The position numbers and the translations under genes are program-made. The notes under the pieces were generated by a model. The model saw only the letters and a program-made list of their open reading frames with translations, did not search any database and was not told where the DNA came from. Shown one piece after another: positions 1 through 10,849 of a stretch of 64,000 bases of DNA (its first letter is position 1; each line of letters starts with the position of its first letter). The stretch spans positions 5,684,709 to 5,748,708 of the forward strand of contig CM057003.1 of NCBI GenBank assembly GCA_029891345.1. Direction: 5' to 3'. Source of the stretch: Dryococelus australis (taxonomy: Eukaryota > Arthropoda > Insecta > Phasmatodea > Phasmatidae).

Positions 1-177
1 AGCTGCAGCTATAGGAATGTTTAGCAGTGCTACTATACAAAGTCGGGAACTTCCCTATGTGTTTGACTGTTTCCTGAGCAAATGTAGGAACGCTGCAATG
101 AATCTATATGGGATAAACACTACCATTTCTGCTTTCTCACTAAGCGAGTTCACTGGTATGGTAAATTTCTGAATAAT

Positions 178-559
178 TTCTTAAGAGTACTTGTATGCAC
201 ACTGTGTATTATTCCGCCTTATCTAAGATTTAACATTGTCATGGGCCTCATCACTTTATTCATGCGTCAGTCAAGTTAAAATGTGAAATTATTAGAAAAA
301 TAAATATTTTACAAATATGCTCATTTTTACACTTTGATGCATTAAAATAACATAATGCGGAAGAAATAATTTTAACTATCAGAAATGGTTGTTTAAAACT
401 TTTTATTCGACGTTTGATATGAAACTACTTCCCATCGATCGTTACCAACTTTACTGGGCACATTTCAGTCAGTGCGCCCGTTAAAATTATGCAGGTGGGG
501 GCAGTGACTTCTTTTAAAAGGTTTATTTAGAAAGTGCTCATTTTATCGTGAATAGCCTT
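178..559 (+). mobile_element. Family A MITE copy 1, 5' end missing
   Basis: This is a non-coding miniature DNA transposon of the family most common in this window. It lacks the left terminal repeat but keeps the inner sequence (CATGGGCCTCATCAC, TTTTTATTCGACG, CCAACTTTACTGGGC) and the right end GTGAATAGCCT. The family is about 410 bp with ends AGGCTGTTCACGGT and ACCGTGAACAGCCT next to TA. A TA target suggests a Tc1/mariner-like or related transposase, but none is encoded here. Confidence 0.8.
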
Positions 560-980
560 TCTACATCAGTTTCACGCACGTCATTAGATCTCCGCTTTCC
601 TAACACATCCTACAGAAATCACAACCAGTAATAAGCTTTCAGTTCTCCAGTCGCTTCATTCCATGTGGCTGGGGAAAACACGGGAAGTGCTGCCTGTTAG
701 GGTTGCCGTTGAACAAGTAACCTGTGCCCGAGTATGTAGGAGATTGTGAAATCTAGCTTGGTGCCAGCGTATAACGCGAAATGGTAGGATCTCTACATTT
801 CGGTCACAGATGAATAAAAATACCGGGAATGTTGGCAGATTAATTTGAGGGTTATCCAGACTTCAAACACATGCACGTCTGACTTACTTTTTCACTTGGA
901 TGGCAGTTTCTAAGCCACGTTTGGACGAGTTCAAGCCAATAACTAACCTGCAAAGAAACCAGGTTCGAATCCCTTGTTAT
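560..980. other. No gene; possible decayed hAT-like fragment
   Basis: No supportable ORF. Positions about 690-800 resemble the sequence after the next family A copy (1405-1505) and the right half of the element at 26999-27281 (shared GATTGTG and a GCGAAAT end), so this may be an old copy of that family. The match is weak and was judged by eye. Confidence 0.3.
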
Positions 981-1393
981 AAACTGTTCACGGTAAAATG
1001 ATCACTTTTCAAAATCTTGCTTAAGATCTACTTGTTTACATGTTGTGTACTCCTCCGCCTTATGTAAAATTAACATTGATATGGGCCTAATTACTTAATT
1101 CATGCGTCGATCAAATGAAACTGCGGAATCATTAAGAAAGCATATACTTCACAAATCTGCTCATTTTTACACCTCCATGAGTAAAAGAGTGAATGAATAA
1201 GTTTTAAGTTTTCACAAATGGTTATCTAACACTTTTTATTCGACGTTAAGATATAGAACTACTTTCCATCCTTCGTTACCAACTTGACTGGGTGGATGTC
1301 ACATACCGCATCTATTAAAATATATGCATGTAGGGAGGGTGGCTCTTTTCTAATGTTCATTTTTAAAGTGCTCACTTTATCGTGAACAGCCTG
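981..1393 (+). mobile_element. Family A MITE copy 2, near full length
   Basis: It begins AACTGTTCACGGTAAAATG and ends TTTATCGTGAACAGCCT, so both terminal inverted repeats can be recognised. The internal CCGCCTTATGTAAAATTAAC and TTTTTATTCGACGTTAAG blocks match the other copies. It is non-coding. Confidence 0.85.
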
Positions 1394-1404
1394 TACCTAT
1401 CTGT

Positions 1405-1505
1405 GGGAGAAGTGGAGCATCAGCCAACGAACAACTAACTGAGGTTCGAGAGCATAAAGGATTGTGGAGTCAGCTTGTTGCCGGATGACTGCACAAAATT
1501 CTCGG
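1405..1505 (+). mobile_element. Fragment resembling the 26999 hAT-like family
   Basis: The order CAGCCAACGAACAACTAACTGAGGTTCGAG then GGATTGTGGAGTC parallels the right half of the element at 26999-27281 (GCCAATGAACAAACATCTGAGGT then GATTGTGGATTC). No terminal repeat survives. Confidence 0.35.
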
Positions 1506-1929
1506 GTCTCTACAGATGAATATATAGTTTAATGCATTTTGTCCCGAATCCATTTATAAGCTCAATAATCGCATTTGGTGTGTTTTGTACTTTTATCGTG
1601 CGTACATCTCGCATCCGGTGAACGTCACAGAGTATACAAGTTTACAGAAGCTGAATAATGAGGCAGTTCTTTTGCTGTGAGCGTACCCATTCTCCTTTTG
1701 GCTGCGCCGTGAGGTTTGTATAATGAATCTTGTGTTTAGAACAATTAGAGGGACAAGATTTGGAACAGACAAATAGTTACATGTGTTTGTACACGTGATA
1801 AATTAGGTGCCAGTAGACCATTAGAGTTTTTCCTAACCGTAGTAGACATATTGTATATGTCTCAACGACACACTGATGCTGCAAGCTGACACTAAACACT
1901 ATGTCCTAAACCAAAGTTGAATAATCGTT
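1506..1929. other. Unannotated AT-rich DNA
   Basis: No ORF, repeat or motif that I can support. Confidence 0.5.
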
Positions 1930-2695
1930 TCATTTATTTTACATTCCCATTAGGAAACCATTCATTATCTGGCCTGGCTCACACGAACCCGTACGACATC
2001 CTCCTCAGACATTCGATGCACACTTCTGATCCGTCGAAGCGCCTCCGATTTTGGGCTCTAGGAAGACGTCAGACTCATTGGTTTAGCTTGTCGCATAAGT
2101 GCTTAATGGGAATGAGGCCAGGACTCATAGTGGGCAATCCATGTTTTGAATCTGGAGTTCCTGTAGGGGTCTCTGATGACGGCTGCTGTAAGCATCCTTG
2201 CATTGTCTTGCTGCAGCTCAAACTAGCGCATCATCCCGGTTGGAATGGGCATAACACGATCGCGTACTCTGTGTACTTTGCAGCAATAAGTCAGTATCGG
2301 ATCAGCGCACGGTCCATTTGGCCGTCGATAGTGATGCCAACCCTTACCATAACAGACCCAGTGCCAAACATTTCCCGTTCCTGGATTGCTGCGACTGTAT
2401 ACTGCCCTCCCCGGCAACAATACGCCCACGTACGCCCACCACACTGCGTTAGACGGAAGCGCGATTCATCTGTGAACAGCACATTGCGCCATTGTCGGCG
2501 TTTGCCAGTTCCAATGTGCCTATGCAAGTTTCAGTCGATCTGTCTTGTGACGAGGTGCTGATCGCGGTCCTTCGCGAGGCCTTCGTGACGTTAAACCTGC
2601 TTTTCTGTGAAATGTCTAGTCACTGGAATTTGCACCAGTTGCTGCCCTCGGGTCATCTTGGTCGCCTTGAGCAGTAGCACTGCGGCGCCGGAAGT
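1930..2695 (-). pseudogene. Tc1/mariner-superfamily transposase pseudogene
   Basis: Read on the minus strand, this is a decayed Tc1-type DDE transposase, the enzyme that cuts and pastes its own element at TA sites. In order come a degraded HTH segment (2530-2690, around KMTRGQ), the first catalytic block WRNVLFTDESRFRL near 2450-2495, GSVMVRVGITIDGQ near 2330-2350, the second block LQQDNAR near 2195-2217, and the third block PGLIPIKHLCDKL near 2091-2131. The family normally has NPIEHLW in the third block; here the catalytic Glu is Lys. Several frame changes and stops separate the blocks, so it cannot be functional. Residues after the third block still resemble the family C terminus (LRRMSYGFV). 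No clear terminal repeats were found. Confidence 0.8.
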
Positions 2696-3545
2696 GCAAC
2701 AGTTGATCACATATCGGTCTTCCCTGACCTACGGTTTCCCCTTTCAACCCTGGCCCTGGTCTCATAGTGTACATTACTGTTTCCCTGAATCTATTCCACG
2801 CCCTAACTAAATATGGCCCGTCCTTCCTGCAATAGTATGGTTGCGCGAACAGTTTCCACTACCAATAGGTGCTGCATTTGGGCTGACTGATCGTAAACAA
2901 GCTCGACGAACATGAGCTTGTCAAATACAGACATTAGAGGTCGGTGTAGGACTAGGTGCCTCAATTATCGGCCACTTTAATATTCGACATAACACAATAC
3001 ATCTCACAATTTCGTAGTTGTAATAGCTACAATGATTAATTTCATAGCATGCTTGTCTTTGGACAGCATGTTGGAACAAGACCAAATAACTGTCGTAGTT
3101 TAAATATAACCTGGTTAAATTCTATAGTCATCCAAAATCATGTCACTATGTTTTTTTTTTTTTTTTTTTTTTAACAGTGTGTATGGAGTATTGTTTACTT
3201 GCTTTTATTATAATTTTAGAAAATAAAATGAGCCTGGAGCTTCATGGCCTAACAAAAGAGAGAGCGAGAATGAGATAGAGTAGATATCAGATTCTTAAAA
3301 AAAAAAAAAACAAATATTTTCTTCACAAGCTCCGCAATTGTGAAAGGGTAGCTGGGGGTCGCTATTTAAGAACTAATTTTATAATGCAATATATTATTTT
3401 AAAATAACTTTACGTATAAAATAACTTGTTCTTTGCTGTTATTAGGTTACACAAATGTCTTGAAACCAATCGTTACCGTATTTAATTTCCACTGGTAAAA
3501 AAAAAAAAAAAAAATTGGAGGGTTGGTGTAGGAAGTTCTTACATT
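2696..3545. other. Non-coding AT-rich DNA with homopolymer runs
   Basis: Contains a T run at about 3150-3172 and A runs at about 3299-3310 and 3497-3514. Otherwise I see no gene or repeat. Confidence 0.5.
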
Positions 3546-3911
3546 TTTACAACCCCACTTCAACTAGCGACTTCTAATCATTCGAACACCCTGACGGCGG
3601 AATGCCTGCGTAATCTAAGTCAGGCCTGTAATCATAAGTCTCGGCGGAAGATCGGCAGCGACCTGCAATTTCGGGCAGTAACTTAGTGATGGCTCCGCAT
3701 CCAGCATCGCGGAGGGTGGGGGGATAGTCGTTTCCGCCACGACTTAATGCCGTCCCCTTAAAGTCGACACCCCACCCCGACCATTCCTTCCACGCGCTCG
3801 GCCTAGTCGTAATCGCGTTTCGCGCAGCGCTGGAACGTTTCTGAGGAGGCGTTTTAATACCGAGCCTGCGACTTCTGCTCTCGCCACACGGGTTTAGAGT
3901 GTGTGTGTGTG

Positions 3912-3942
<31 letters not shown>

Positions 3943-4230
3943 GACTCCCTCCCTCGCAGCGCGAATTTAATTCGCAGGAACTGCTCCCGATCCTCAACGC
4001 GGTTCGGAAAAGCCTCTCTCCCCGCCCGGGACGCCACGCCGGCGCCAGTTAAAACGTTTGACAGCCGGCGGCAAAATCTTCTTCGGCTCGGCTGCCTTGG
4101 TGTCCCGCGGGAGTCTGGGCCGACCCTTGAACTTTGTCGCGAGGATTTAAAGCAAACTCCGAGCCCGCGACGCAGCAAACTGTAATTAAACTGAACGTCG
4201 TTTGTAATGTCTTTTCGACTCGGAGATCTT
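3546..4230. other. CpG-rich island without a supportable ORF
   Basis: CpG density is clearly higher than in the flanks (for example the stretch around 3790-3830 with CGCGTTTCGCGCAGCGC). Open frames exist on both strands (3894-4262 minus, 3901-4185 plus), but they overlap each other, have simple-repeat ends and show no recognisable domain. This could be a promoter or enhancer island; that is inference. Confidence 0.4.
3898..3943. repeat. (GT)n then (CT)n microsatellite
   Basis: A GT run passes directly into a CT run inside the CpG-rich island. CT/GA tracts can bind GAGA-type factors in insects, which is only suggestive here. Confidence 0.9.
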
Positions 4231-4255
4231 GAGAAGGTGGGACGTGAAATTATGT

Positions 4256-4411
4256 AGTCCATTCACTGTTTCTTCGGCCTTTTTGAATCAAACCTTTGAA
4301 TACTCTCCTCGTGTATGACGTGTTTGTTTATTTCCTAGATACCCCCTGTATCACACGCGTTTTATACTTGTGTTCGTAAAAGTTACTTTTCATTTCTGTT
4401 AAATTGAAATG

Positions 4412-4460
<49 letters not shown>

Positions 4461-4716
4461 ATCTATAAATTATAATGCTTCATTGATAAATAATTTGAAT
4501 TTAAAGCAGGGAGAAAATAGGTATGTTGGTAATGTGTATTGAGAAACAGTTCTTACACAAAATGTCATTACAACTGAGTGCGCATGAATGTGGTGCGCTG
4601 TCCCTCTGGTGTAATTCTCCAGACTTGTTCAGCTTAGCTTGCACGAGGCGGAGGAATATCCTGGAAGTAGAACATTAACAGGGCTTCAGGAAAGGCTGAA
4701 GTAACCGCGAATGGAT
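4256..4716 (+). mobile_element. Family B MITE copy 1
   Basis: The left end AGTCCATTCACTGTTTCTTCGG and right end GAAGTAACCGCGAATGGATTATA are inverted repeats of each other. Inside are GTATGACGTGTTTG, CGTTTTATACTTGTG and GGCGGAGGAATATCCTGGAAG, shared with the copies at 10850, 23024, 55223 and 62745. The outer 80 bases align with family A ends (shared CCGCC, AGCAGGGCTT and TCACGGT blocks), so B and A are related. A TA microsatellite has expanded inside it. Confidence 0.85.
4413..4458. repeat. (TA)n microsatellite inside family B element
   Basis: About 22 uninterrupted TA units, absent from the other family B copies at this place. Confidence 0.95.
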
Positions 4717-4811
4717 TATAACAACGCAATTAAGACTCTGAGAAAAATACTGGAGATAATTTAAAATGACGAATGTAAATGCAATACTATTTCAAATTTT
4801 TACTTCTTCGC

Positions 4812-4985
4812 CTAGGGGTCGTGGTTGACGTAGTGGCTTGTATGCTCACTCGGGAATCTCCCTCCCCCCCACTTTCCCTCAGAATTCCGGTACTGATCTA
4901 TACGCACCTCGTTTTATCCTCATCGGCTCTTGAGACCTCGTTAATAGCCTAGGCAGTTAGTAACGAGGTCTCTACTTCAATACTT
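4812..4985 (+). mobile_element. Decayed tRNA-derived SINE
   Basis: The order GTGGTTGACGTAGTGGCTTG, then CTCATCGGCTCTTGAGACCTCGTTA follows the SINE consensus seen best at 28307-28565, with a large internal deletion and heavy divergence. The 3' part is the more reliable match. Confidence 0.6.
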
Positions 4986-5860
4986 CGTTGCTTTGTAAAG
5001 TTTTTACGTCTGATGCAATTTTAAGCAAATAAAAAATTAGATTCCAATTTCTTTAGTAAAATGTGCTAAAATTAATACTGTCTTTCAAACACGCAAGTAA
5101 AATAACTCAAAAAAAAAAAAAAGATCAATAGAATGTATAAATTATTATCTTCAATGCTGTTATATGACGTTATCAAGTTTTAATTTGTAATTAGATATTA
5201 ACTTAAATTGGAGAGATATTGGTCGGTGCTTAACCTTTTCACATCCACTGTATACGATTGTCTCTATGTTGCAAAAGAACGTTATATTTGACCGGTACTT
5301 TGCACCGTGAGTCTTAGTGGCCAATCATTTTCCCTGTAAGGTAAGTGATTCTTTAGCCATGCTGCAACGCTACGTTTTCACTTGTTCCTATCACTGACCA
5401 CCGAACTATATTCCTATATTCTTATATAAAGCAGCTGTCAATCACAAACACGTTCTCTTCGGGTCTGCCGTTTGAAACAGCTTTGTACAGTTCCGAACAA
5501 ATTTTGTTGCTAGGAACTTTTAAAATTGTATATTTTTATGCGACGAGGGTTGATAAGAGCAAGCGCAGTGGGGTCAATAACAAAATTGTATTTTATAAAC
5601 ATGGTGGTGTGTAATTTCTTAATTTTTTTCTAAAAAATGTATTATAAAAGTACATTTATATTTTTGTTATATTTTACGAGAAAAAAAAATGGCAGCTAGT
5701 TCCCCAAGATTGTTTTGCAACAAGGTAAAAGAAAAAAAAAATTTTTATGTTCAATAACACAAGGAAATATTTTTCATGCATGTTCTACGACCATTAAGCC
5801 TCTCCTTCAGCCTCTGTGGATTTCGCTCGCCGCAAAATCTCGCTTGGCCCGTTAGGGGCG
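4986..5860. other. No gene; possible piggyBac-type end at 5231
   Basis: AT-rich, with short A runs. At 5231 the sequence TTAACCTTTTCACATCCAC resembles the left end of the TTAA-flanked MITE at 6912 (TTAACCCTTTCAGATCCAC), but no right end was found. Nothing else stands out. Confidence 0.35.
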
Positions 5861-5861
5861 A

Positions 5862-6717
5862 GTGTCGCGTGTCATTCTTCCCACGTTGGCGTTTAATAAC
5901 CTGGTGACAAATTACACCTGCGGAGTTCTCTTTGTTTTCGGCCAATGCTTTGTGGCAGAGAATTTCATTAGGCTTTCCATCATGATTCGCGTTATGAATA
6001 TGGATAACGTGCTAGAAGTAAGTCTACGTGATAATGAATGCCGTTCTGTCAAAAAAGCTTCATTTCCACATTTGCTCGGCTTGGATCATCTGTACTGTTT
6101 CTCTCATTACGCGATAAGTAAGTAAATATCTGAAATATTTCACGTTGTTTGATAAACGACACTTCACAGATCTTTGCAAACTCTAACACATATTATTTGT
6201 TATTGGTTTCTATCTTTGTTTATGACGTTTACTTGTTAATTTGTTACATCAGATTTGAGCCTTAGTAATGTACGGCGTTTACACTGCTCTGCACTTTTTG
6301 AGTTTTACCGATCTCATTTTTTTATAAACTCTGTTTCTCGAATGCTAGTAATTTTTTCTGGCGTTGCTTTTCTGGGAAATCTACTGACATTAAGACTGTT
6401 CCCAAAAGAGAATTTTGTTATAAACGCTCACAACGACATATTTTTATCCAGTTACAAAAATGTTGATTTCAGTCAAGCCAAACTATCGCAAAACTTGATA
6501 TATCAACTAAGTACATTCGTTGAAAGGAGGTTTTGTTTTCACGCAAAATGTTCCTTACGAGTGCAACTCTGTAACTTGTTCACAGAACAAAGTTGTTTTG
6601 GTTGTAAATCAGATTTTGATCATTCAACACCAAAATTGATAACATCAATAACATCTAAATTGGTTCGCCTCTATTCAAATAAACTTCTTGTTGATCCAAG
6701 AAACTTTTACTTCTAAT
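5862..6717 (+). CDS. Candidate two-exon gene of unknown function
   Basis: I do not recognise the product. An open frame runs from 5862 to about 6118 and is followed by a consensus 5' splice site, AA then GTAAGTAAAT. After a 134-base interval with a 3' splice site TTGTTACATCAG at about 6252, a second frame stays open for about 154 codons to the stop at 6715-6717. Joining the two at these sites keeps one frame. The first in-frame ATG is at 5980, which would give about 200 residues including a hydrophobic stretch (MLVIFSGVAFLGNLL) early in exon 2. An AATAAA overlaps the stop codon. Against it: no domain match, AT-rich codons, and a weak pyrimidine tract. Chance open reading cannot be excluded, and the boundaries are a proposal. 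Confidence 0.25.
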
Positions 6718-6911
6718 AAATTAAGTTCGAATACCAAAACAACACATCTGTCTTGTCGAGAGGTGTTCGTCGAATATCAGTTTAGACGAATAAAATCTCC
6801 CCCCCCCTCCCCCCGCATCCACAGTTTGTCAGTTTCCTCTTGACAACGTAGGTTAAGTAGTTAAAGTGATAAAAATTTATATCTCTTAACTTAATTCCAT
6901 TAAGAGTTTAA

Positions 6912-7187
6912 CCCTTTCAGATCCACATTAATTCACGGTTTTAGATGACGCAAAGAAAAAACTCATGAAGGTGCTGCACTTAAGTGGACACAACACTCGT
7001 TTCGTTGTGACAGCAAATGAGCTGTAGGTTATATGAACCAATTGTGACCCAGACCTGTAAGACGGTATGCGAATAATTTACCCACAAATAAGATCATTGG
7101 TGACTGAGCTTCACAGTTTGCAGTACAGACTAAAAGTTGCACACACGTGCCTAATGTACACATTTGTGTACACTGGGTCTGAATGGG
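6912..7187. mobile_element. piggyBac-type MITE with TTAA target sites (family E)
   Basis: The element starts CCCTTTCAGATCCA right after TTAA (6908-6911) and ends TGGGTCTGAATGGG just before TTAA (7188-7191). TTAA duplication and ends beginning CCC are hallmarks of the piggyBac superfamily. It is 276 bp and non-coding. A related copy lies at 51113-51390 in the opposite orientation, and the same left end precedes a piggyBac-like coding relic at 32312. Confidence 0.8.
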
Positions 7188-7541
7188 TTAAAATGTTACC
7201 TCCACAGCCGCGTATGTAATGTACACATTTGTGTACACTGGGTCTGAATGGGTTAAAATGTTACCTCCACAGCCGCGTATGTAATGTACACATTTGTGTA
7301 CACTGGGTCTGAATGGGTTAAAATGTTACCTCCACAGCCGCGTATGTAATGTACACATTTGTGTACACTGGGTCTGAATGGGTTAAAATGTTACCTCCAC
7401 AGCCGCGTATGTAATGTACACATTTGTGTACACTGGGTCTGAATGGGTTAAAATGTTACCTCCACAGCCGCGTATGTAATGTACACATTTGTGTACACTG
7501 GGTCTGAATGGGTTAAAATGTTACCTCCACAGCCGCGTATG
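7152..7541. repeat. Perfect 65-bp tandem array, six copies
   Basis: Six units start at 7152, 7217, 7282, 7347, 7412 and 7477, and they look identical by eye. Each unit holds the right end of the family E element (GTGTACACTGGGTCTGAATGGG), its TTAA, and about 27 bases of neighbouring DNA (AAATGTTACCTCCACAGCC). The amplification therefore took in the transposon end plus flank after insertion, and the perfect identity says it is recent or homogenised. Confidence 0.95.
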
Positions 7542-8547
7542 CGCTTTACGACCACACACGGTTTAATTAGTTTAGTTTGATGAGTCATCTGTCTCCATAA
7601 AAAATAATTCCTAAATAAAAATCGAGGGAGTTTTAAAACTTACACGGGAAACAAAACTAGTAGTTTGAATAATTCCAAATTTTATTCATAGCTTGCAGGC
7701 AAGCAAATGAAAGTAATCTGAAACGAATGCGTCTTTGAGACATTGAGACAATTATTTTCGAATCAAATTAGGATTTATTGGTCCATCTTGTACTAGGAAG
7801 ACCCCCTCGTGCGTTACCTAAAATGAAATGACAAATTAATTTCTTATCGTGTCGATTGTGAACCAAGTATTTATTACTGATTCGTGGTTGTCGGAACAGT
7901 TTCGGAACAACCTTTGTAAAATAAAAATACTTTCTCGTAATTATTGTGTTTCAACAGACAAATGACTGGCATGCTTCCACGCTGTAAAAAGAGTTCGGTT
8001 TACGTTTTATAAATTGTATATATTTAACCTAGTATTTGTATGGAAAACGTACCATATATCAGGCTGAAAATATAGAAATACTGAGCGTCATTAATACAAT
8101 AATAATAACAAAACATGGCAGTCAGAAAGTGGGCATCTTGTACTCCTTGCCTAACAAGCCTGCAGATACAGTTTAAAACATTTTTAATTGGGAATCACTG
8201 TTACAGAAAATCCTCAATGCATCGATTTCAGATAATACTGGTTCAAACTAAAATTATTCTACATGGTATTCCTTAAGGAATTTTGGCACGATCAGAAATA
8301 TTGCCAATTATTCATGTTAAATGTTATTATGTTTAATTTACCATTAACATTAACATTCTACAAAAAGTAATAAAACTGATACATGAATTTTCTCGACAAA
8401 TTCTGAATGTAGTAGTATTATCTGAGAAAGTTGTATCATTTTTTATTTAACATAGTCATACTTGGTACTGTTGCTTTAAGAAGAATTTTTTTAAGAAGCT
8501 TAGAAAACAGTAATTTCCCCGACTTGCATATAGAGTATATTAATTGG
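7542..8547. other. AT-rich DNA without gene
   Basis: No ORF of note and no internal repeat that I can place. Confidence 0.5.
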
Positions 8548-8890
8548 TACTCCGAGTCACAACAGCTAAGTTGGTAACGATGGATGGAAATTAGTTCCAT
8601 ATCTTAACGTTTAGTAAAAAGTGTAAGGTAATAATTTGTGATAACTCAAATTATTATTATTATTATGATTATTATTATTATTATTTTTATCTCATCAAAG
8701 TGCAGAAATGAGAAGATTTACAAAATATTAACGTTCCTAATAAATTCACAGTTTCACATGACCGACGTATGAACAAAGTTATGAGGGCTTAGGCATTGTT
8801 AATTTTACATATGGCGGAGGAATACGCAACATGCCTATAAGTAGAACTTAAGCAGGGCTTTCGAAAGTGGCCATTTTACCGTGAACAGCA
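8548..8890 (-). mobile_element. Family A MITE copy 3, truncated
   Basis: Minus-strand copy. Its outer left end, seen at the right (TTTACCGTGAACAGCA), is kept, but its other end is missing before AGTTGGTAACGATGGATGG. An ATT microsatellite at 8649-8684 lies inside. Confidence 0.8.
8649..8684. repeat. (ATT)n microsatellite
   Basis: About 12 ATT units with one interruption, within a family A copy. Confidence 0.9.
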
Positions 8891-10637
8891 TGTAACATTG
8901 GTTCCCCATTTTAACTCCGTGGTGGCAAGCAGAGCCCTAAACGATGTAAGAAGACAGCTATAGAGCGTGTTGTTCTGCCTCTCTATCACTGATTCATAAT
9001 TCGTTCTCCTTCACAGAGAATGATCACAATTCCGCTGTAGCGGTTCCCGAAAAGTGTCCGAACGGACCAGATAGCTGAGTAAACTTTTGAAGTACATCGT
9101 AATGAACTTCGCCATCTTTGGCCAGCATCCGAATTCTCTTACGGAACGCTGAAGCACCTCTCCACGCGACACATCGAATCCTTTAGCTCTGGAAAGGAGG
9201 TCTTCTTTTGTCGCCATTCAACTGGTTCTGTATTTTTATTCCTTTTTTTCATAAGATGCCCGTGGCAATAGTGAATAATTGTCTTCAAGAAAAAATATGC
9301 ATATGATTTTTTACCTATGTATGTTAATATTTTACTGCATAATCAATAGTTATATTTAAAAAAATTGTTGCCAATTTTTTAGTTTTCAGTATATATAATT
9401 TTATAAACGTTCGTAATACTCCGAAGATTAACAAGATTCACGTGACGAAATAATTCGTATACAAACAGTTTCTGGAAAATGCATATTTGCAGCCGTGAGT
9501 GCACTGACTAGCGTGTGGGAACACTTAGAATTCGGAAAAAAGGAATGCGTCGAAGCTTCCCAGACCCGGTGCAGTGATTTCGGGTTCCCTTTACCCCCCC
9601 CCCCCCGAACGACGAAATTGGGAGATGGCCCCTTAAAACAATTATTTTATGAGTCACTGACTCTGTCAAAGAGTCGTCAATGACAATCAAGATTTTTCAA
9701 TTTTTTCCGTGTTTTAAAAATATTACAATTTTATTCCGCTGTGCGATGTGAAGAAATAGTTTGAAATAAGTATGACAATTGAATAAAATGTGTTTAAAAT
9801 AAGTCCAAGCGTGGTCGAAAACTACACAAGTAGAGTGAGTGCCCTTAAGTACTGGTATACAAACTAATAAGTAAAGGAACTAGTCATTTTTATATTTGAT
9901 ATCAGGTTATGAAATCATAAAATATTCTCATAATATACAAAAAAATGGCTTATCAACAGCCGTTAACTACAACCATTCATTCATAAAAGTCATACATCAT
10001 ATCGGTAATTCAGTAGCTTGTGCACTAAATAGTTCATCAGTAGAGCACAGTTTCTCCAACAATTAACCAACATTCTTTGGAGACAGAAGTCTTTTCGCGA
10101 GCTCATTGGCGATTGGGTAAGATTTCAGAGTTTCGCAATATACTCGAGGCATGGTATTTATTTATGGCCTGGTACTCTTTGGGAAATATATTTTTCCTTC
10201 TCTCTAGGTCCCGCACGATCGTCCGTCTATTGTTAAGTGTTAATTATTGATTCGGAGTTCTTCAGTGCGTACCAGAAAGAAGTCAGTAAATTAGTATTCT
10301 AGAACAAAGGAACTCGCCATTTTGCTTGTCTTTTGTCCTCCCCGTGACCTGTCGGTTTATTTTGAGTGTGTCCGATTTAAAAAAAATGTCGACGTCATTA
10401 TTTCTTTTCATGTTGTCTCTTCGCGAGACGTAATTCCGGGACAATGGAGAGGGCAAAACATCTAGACAGAACATTTATTTCATTTTCCTCAAGTAGTTTA
10501 TCCGGACAGCTTCGTGTCTAGCGCGTGTGTTTAAACTCTTTTACATCAACACTAATTTTCGTTCCAGGTTTTGTAAAGAAGAATTTCGTAGTCCAACTTT
10601 AGCTGACACCACACTTGTTTCGTTTCAACGAATATTA
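8891..10637. other. AT-rich DNA without a supportable gene
   Basis: A 68-codon minus-strand frame at 9011-9217 and short overlapping frames near 9500-9690 carry no recognisable motif. The latter are built on a C run at about 9594-9606. Confidence 0.4.
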
Positions 10638-10770
10638 AACCGATCAGCGACATCGTCCGGCATGATTCCCACGTGTGAAAGTTCAGCAGCGACCCCATTG
10701 GGAATCGAACCCGGTTCCCCTTAGTGGGAAATGAGCGCTCTATTCGCTGCTTCGACAGTAGTACGGTTTG
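10638..10770 (-). mobile_element. SINE fragment, tRNA-like 5' half
   Basis: On the minus strand the order GGGAATCATGCCGGACGATG and the box B region GGGTTCGATTCCC follow the SINE consensus. The 3' half is missing. Confidence 0.6.
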
Positions 10771-10849
10771 TGAATCAGTAGCCCGCAGGACCTTGCGGTA
10801 CCCGCCGAAACTAACCTTCCTCAAGGTTCATGTTCATGATTGTGTGTAT

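Noticed and set aside
1917..2561. Long plus-strand open frame (214 codons)
   Set aside because: It is antisense to the Tc1 transposase relic, whose catalytic motifs are on the minus strand, and it begins without ATG.
7152..7541. CRISPR array
   Set aside because: The repeats are direct and contiguous, without unique spacers, in animal DNA.
9011..9217. 68-codon minus frame beginning MATKEDLLSRAKGF
   Set aside because: Plausible-looking start, but another frame nearby is equally protein-like, no family is recognised, and there is no promoter or splice support.
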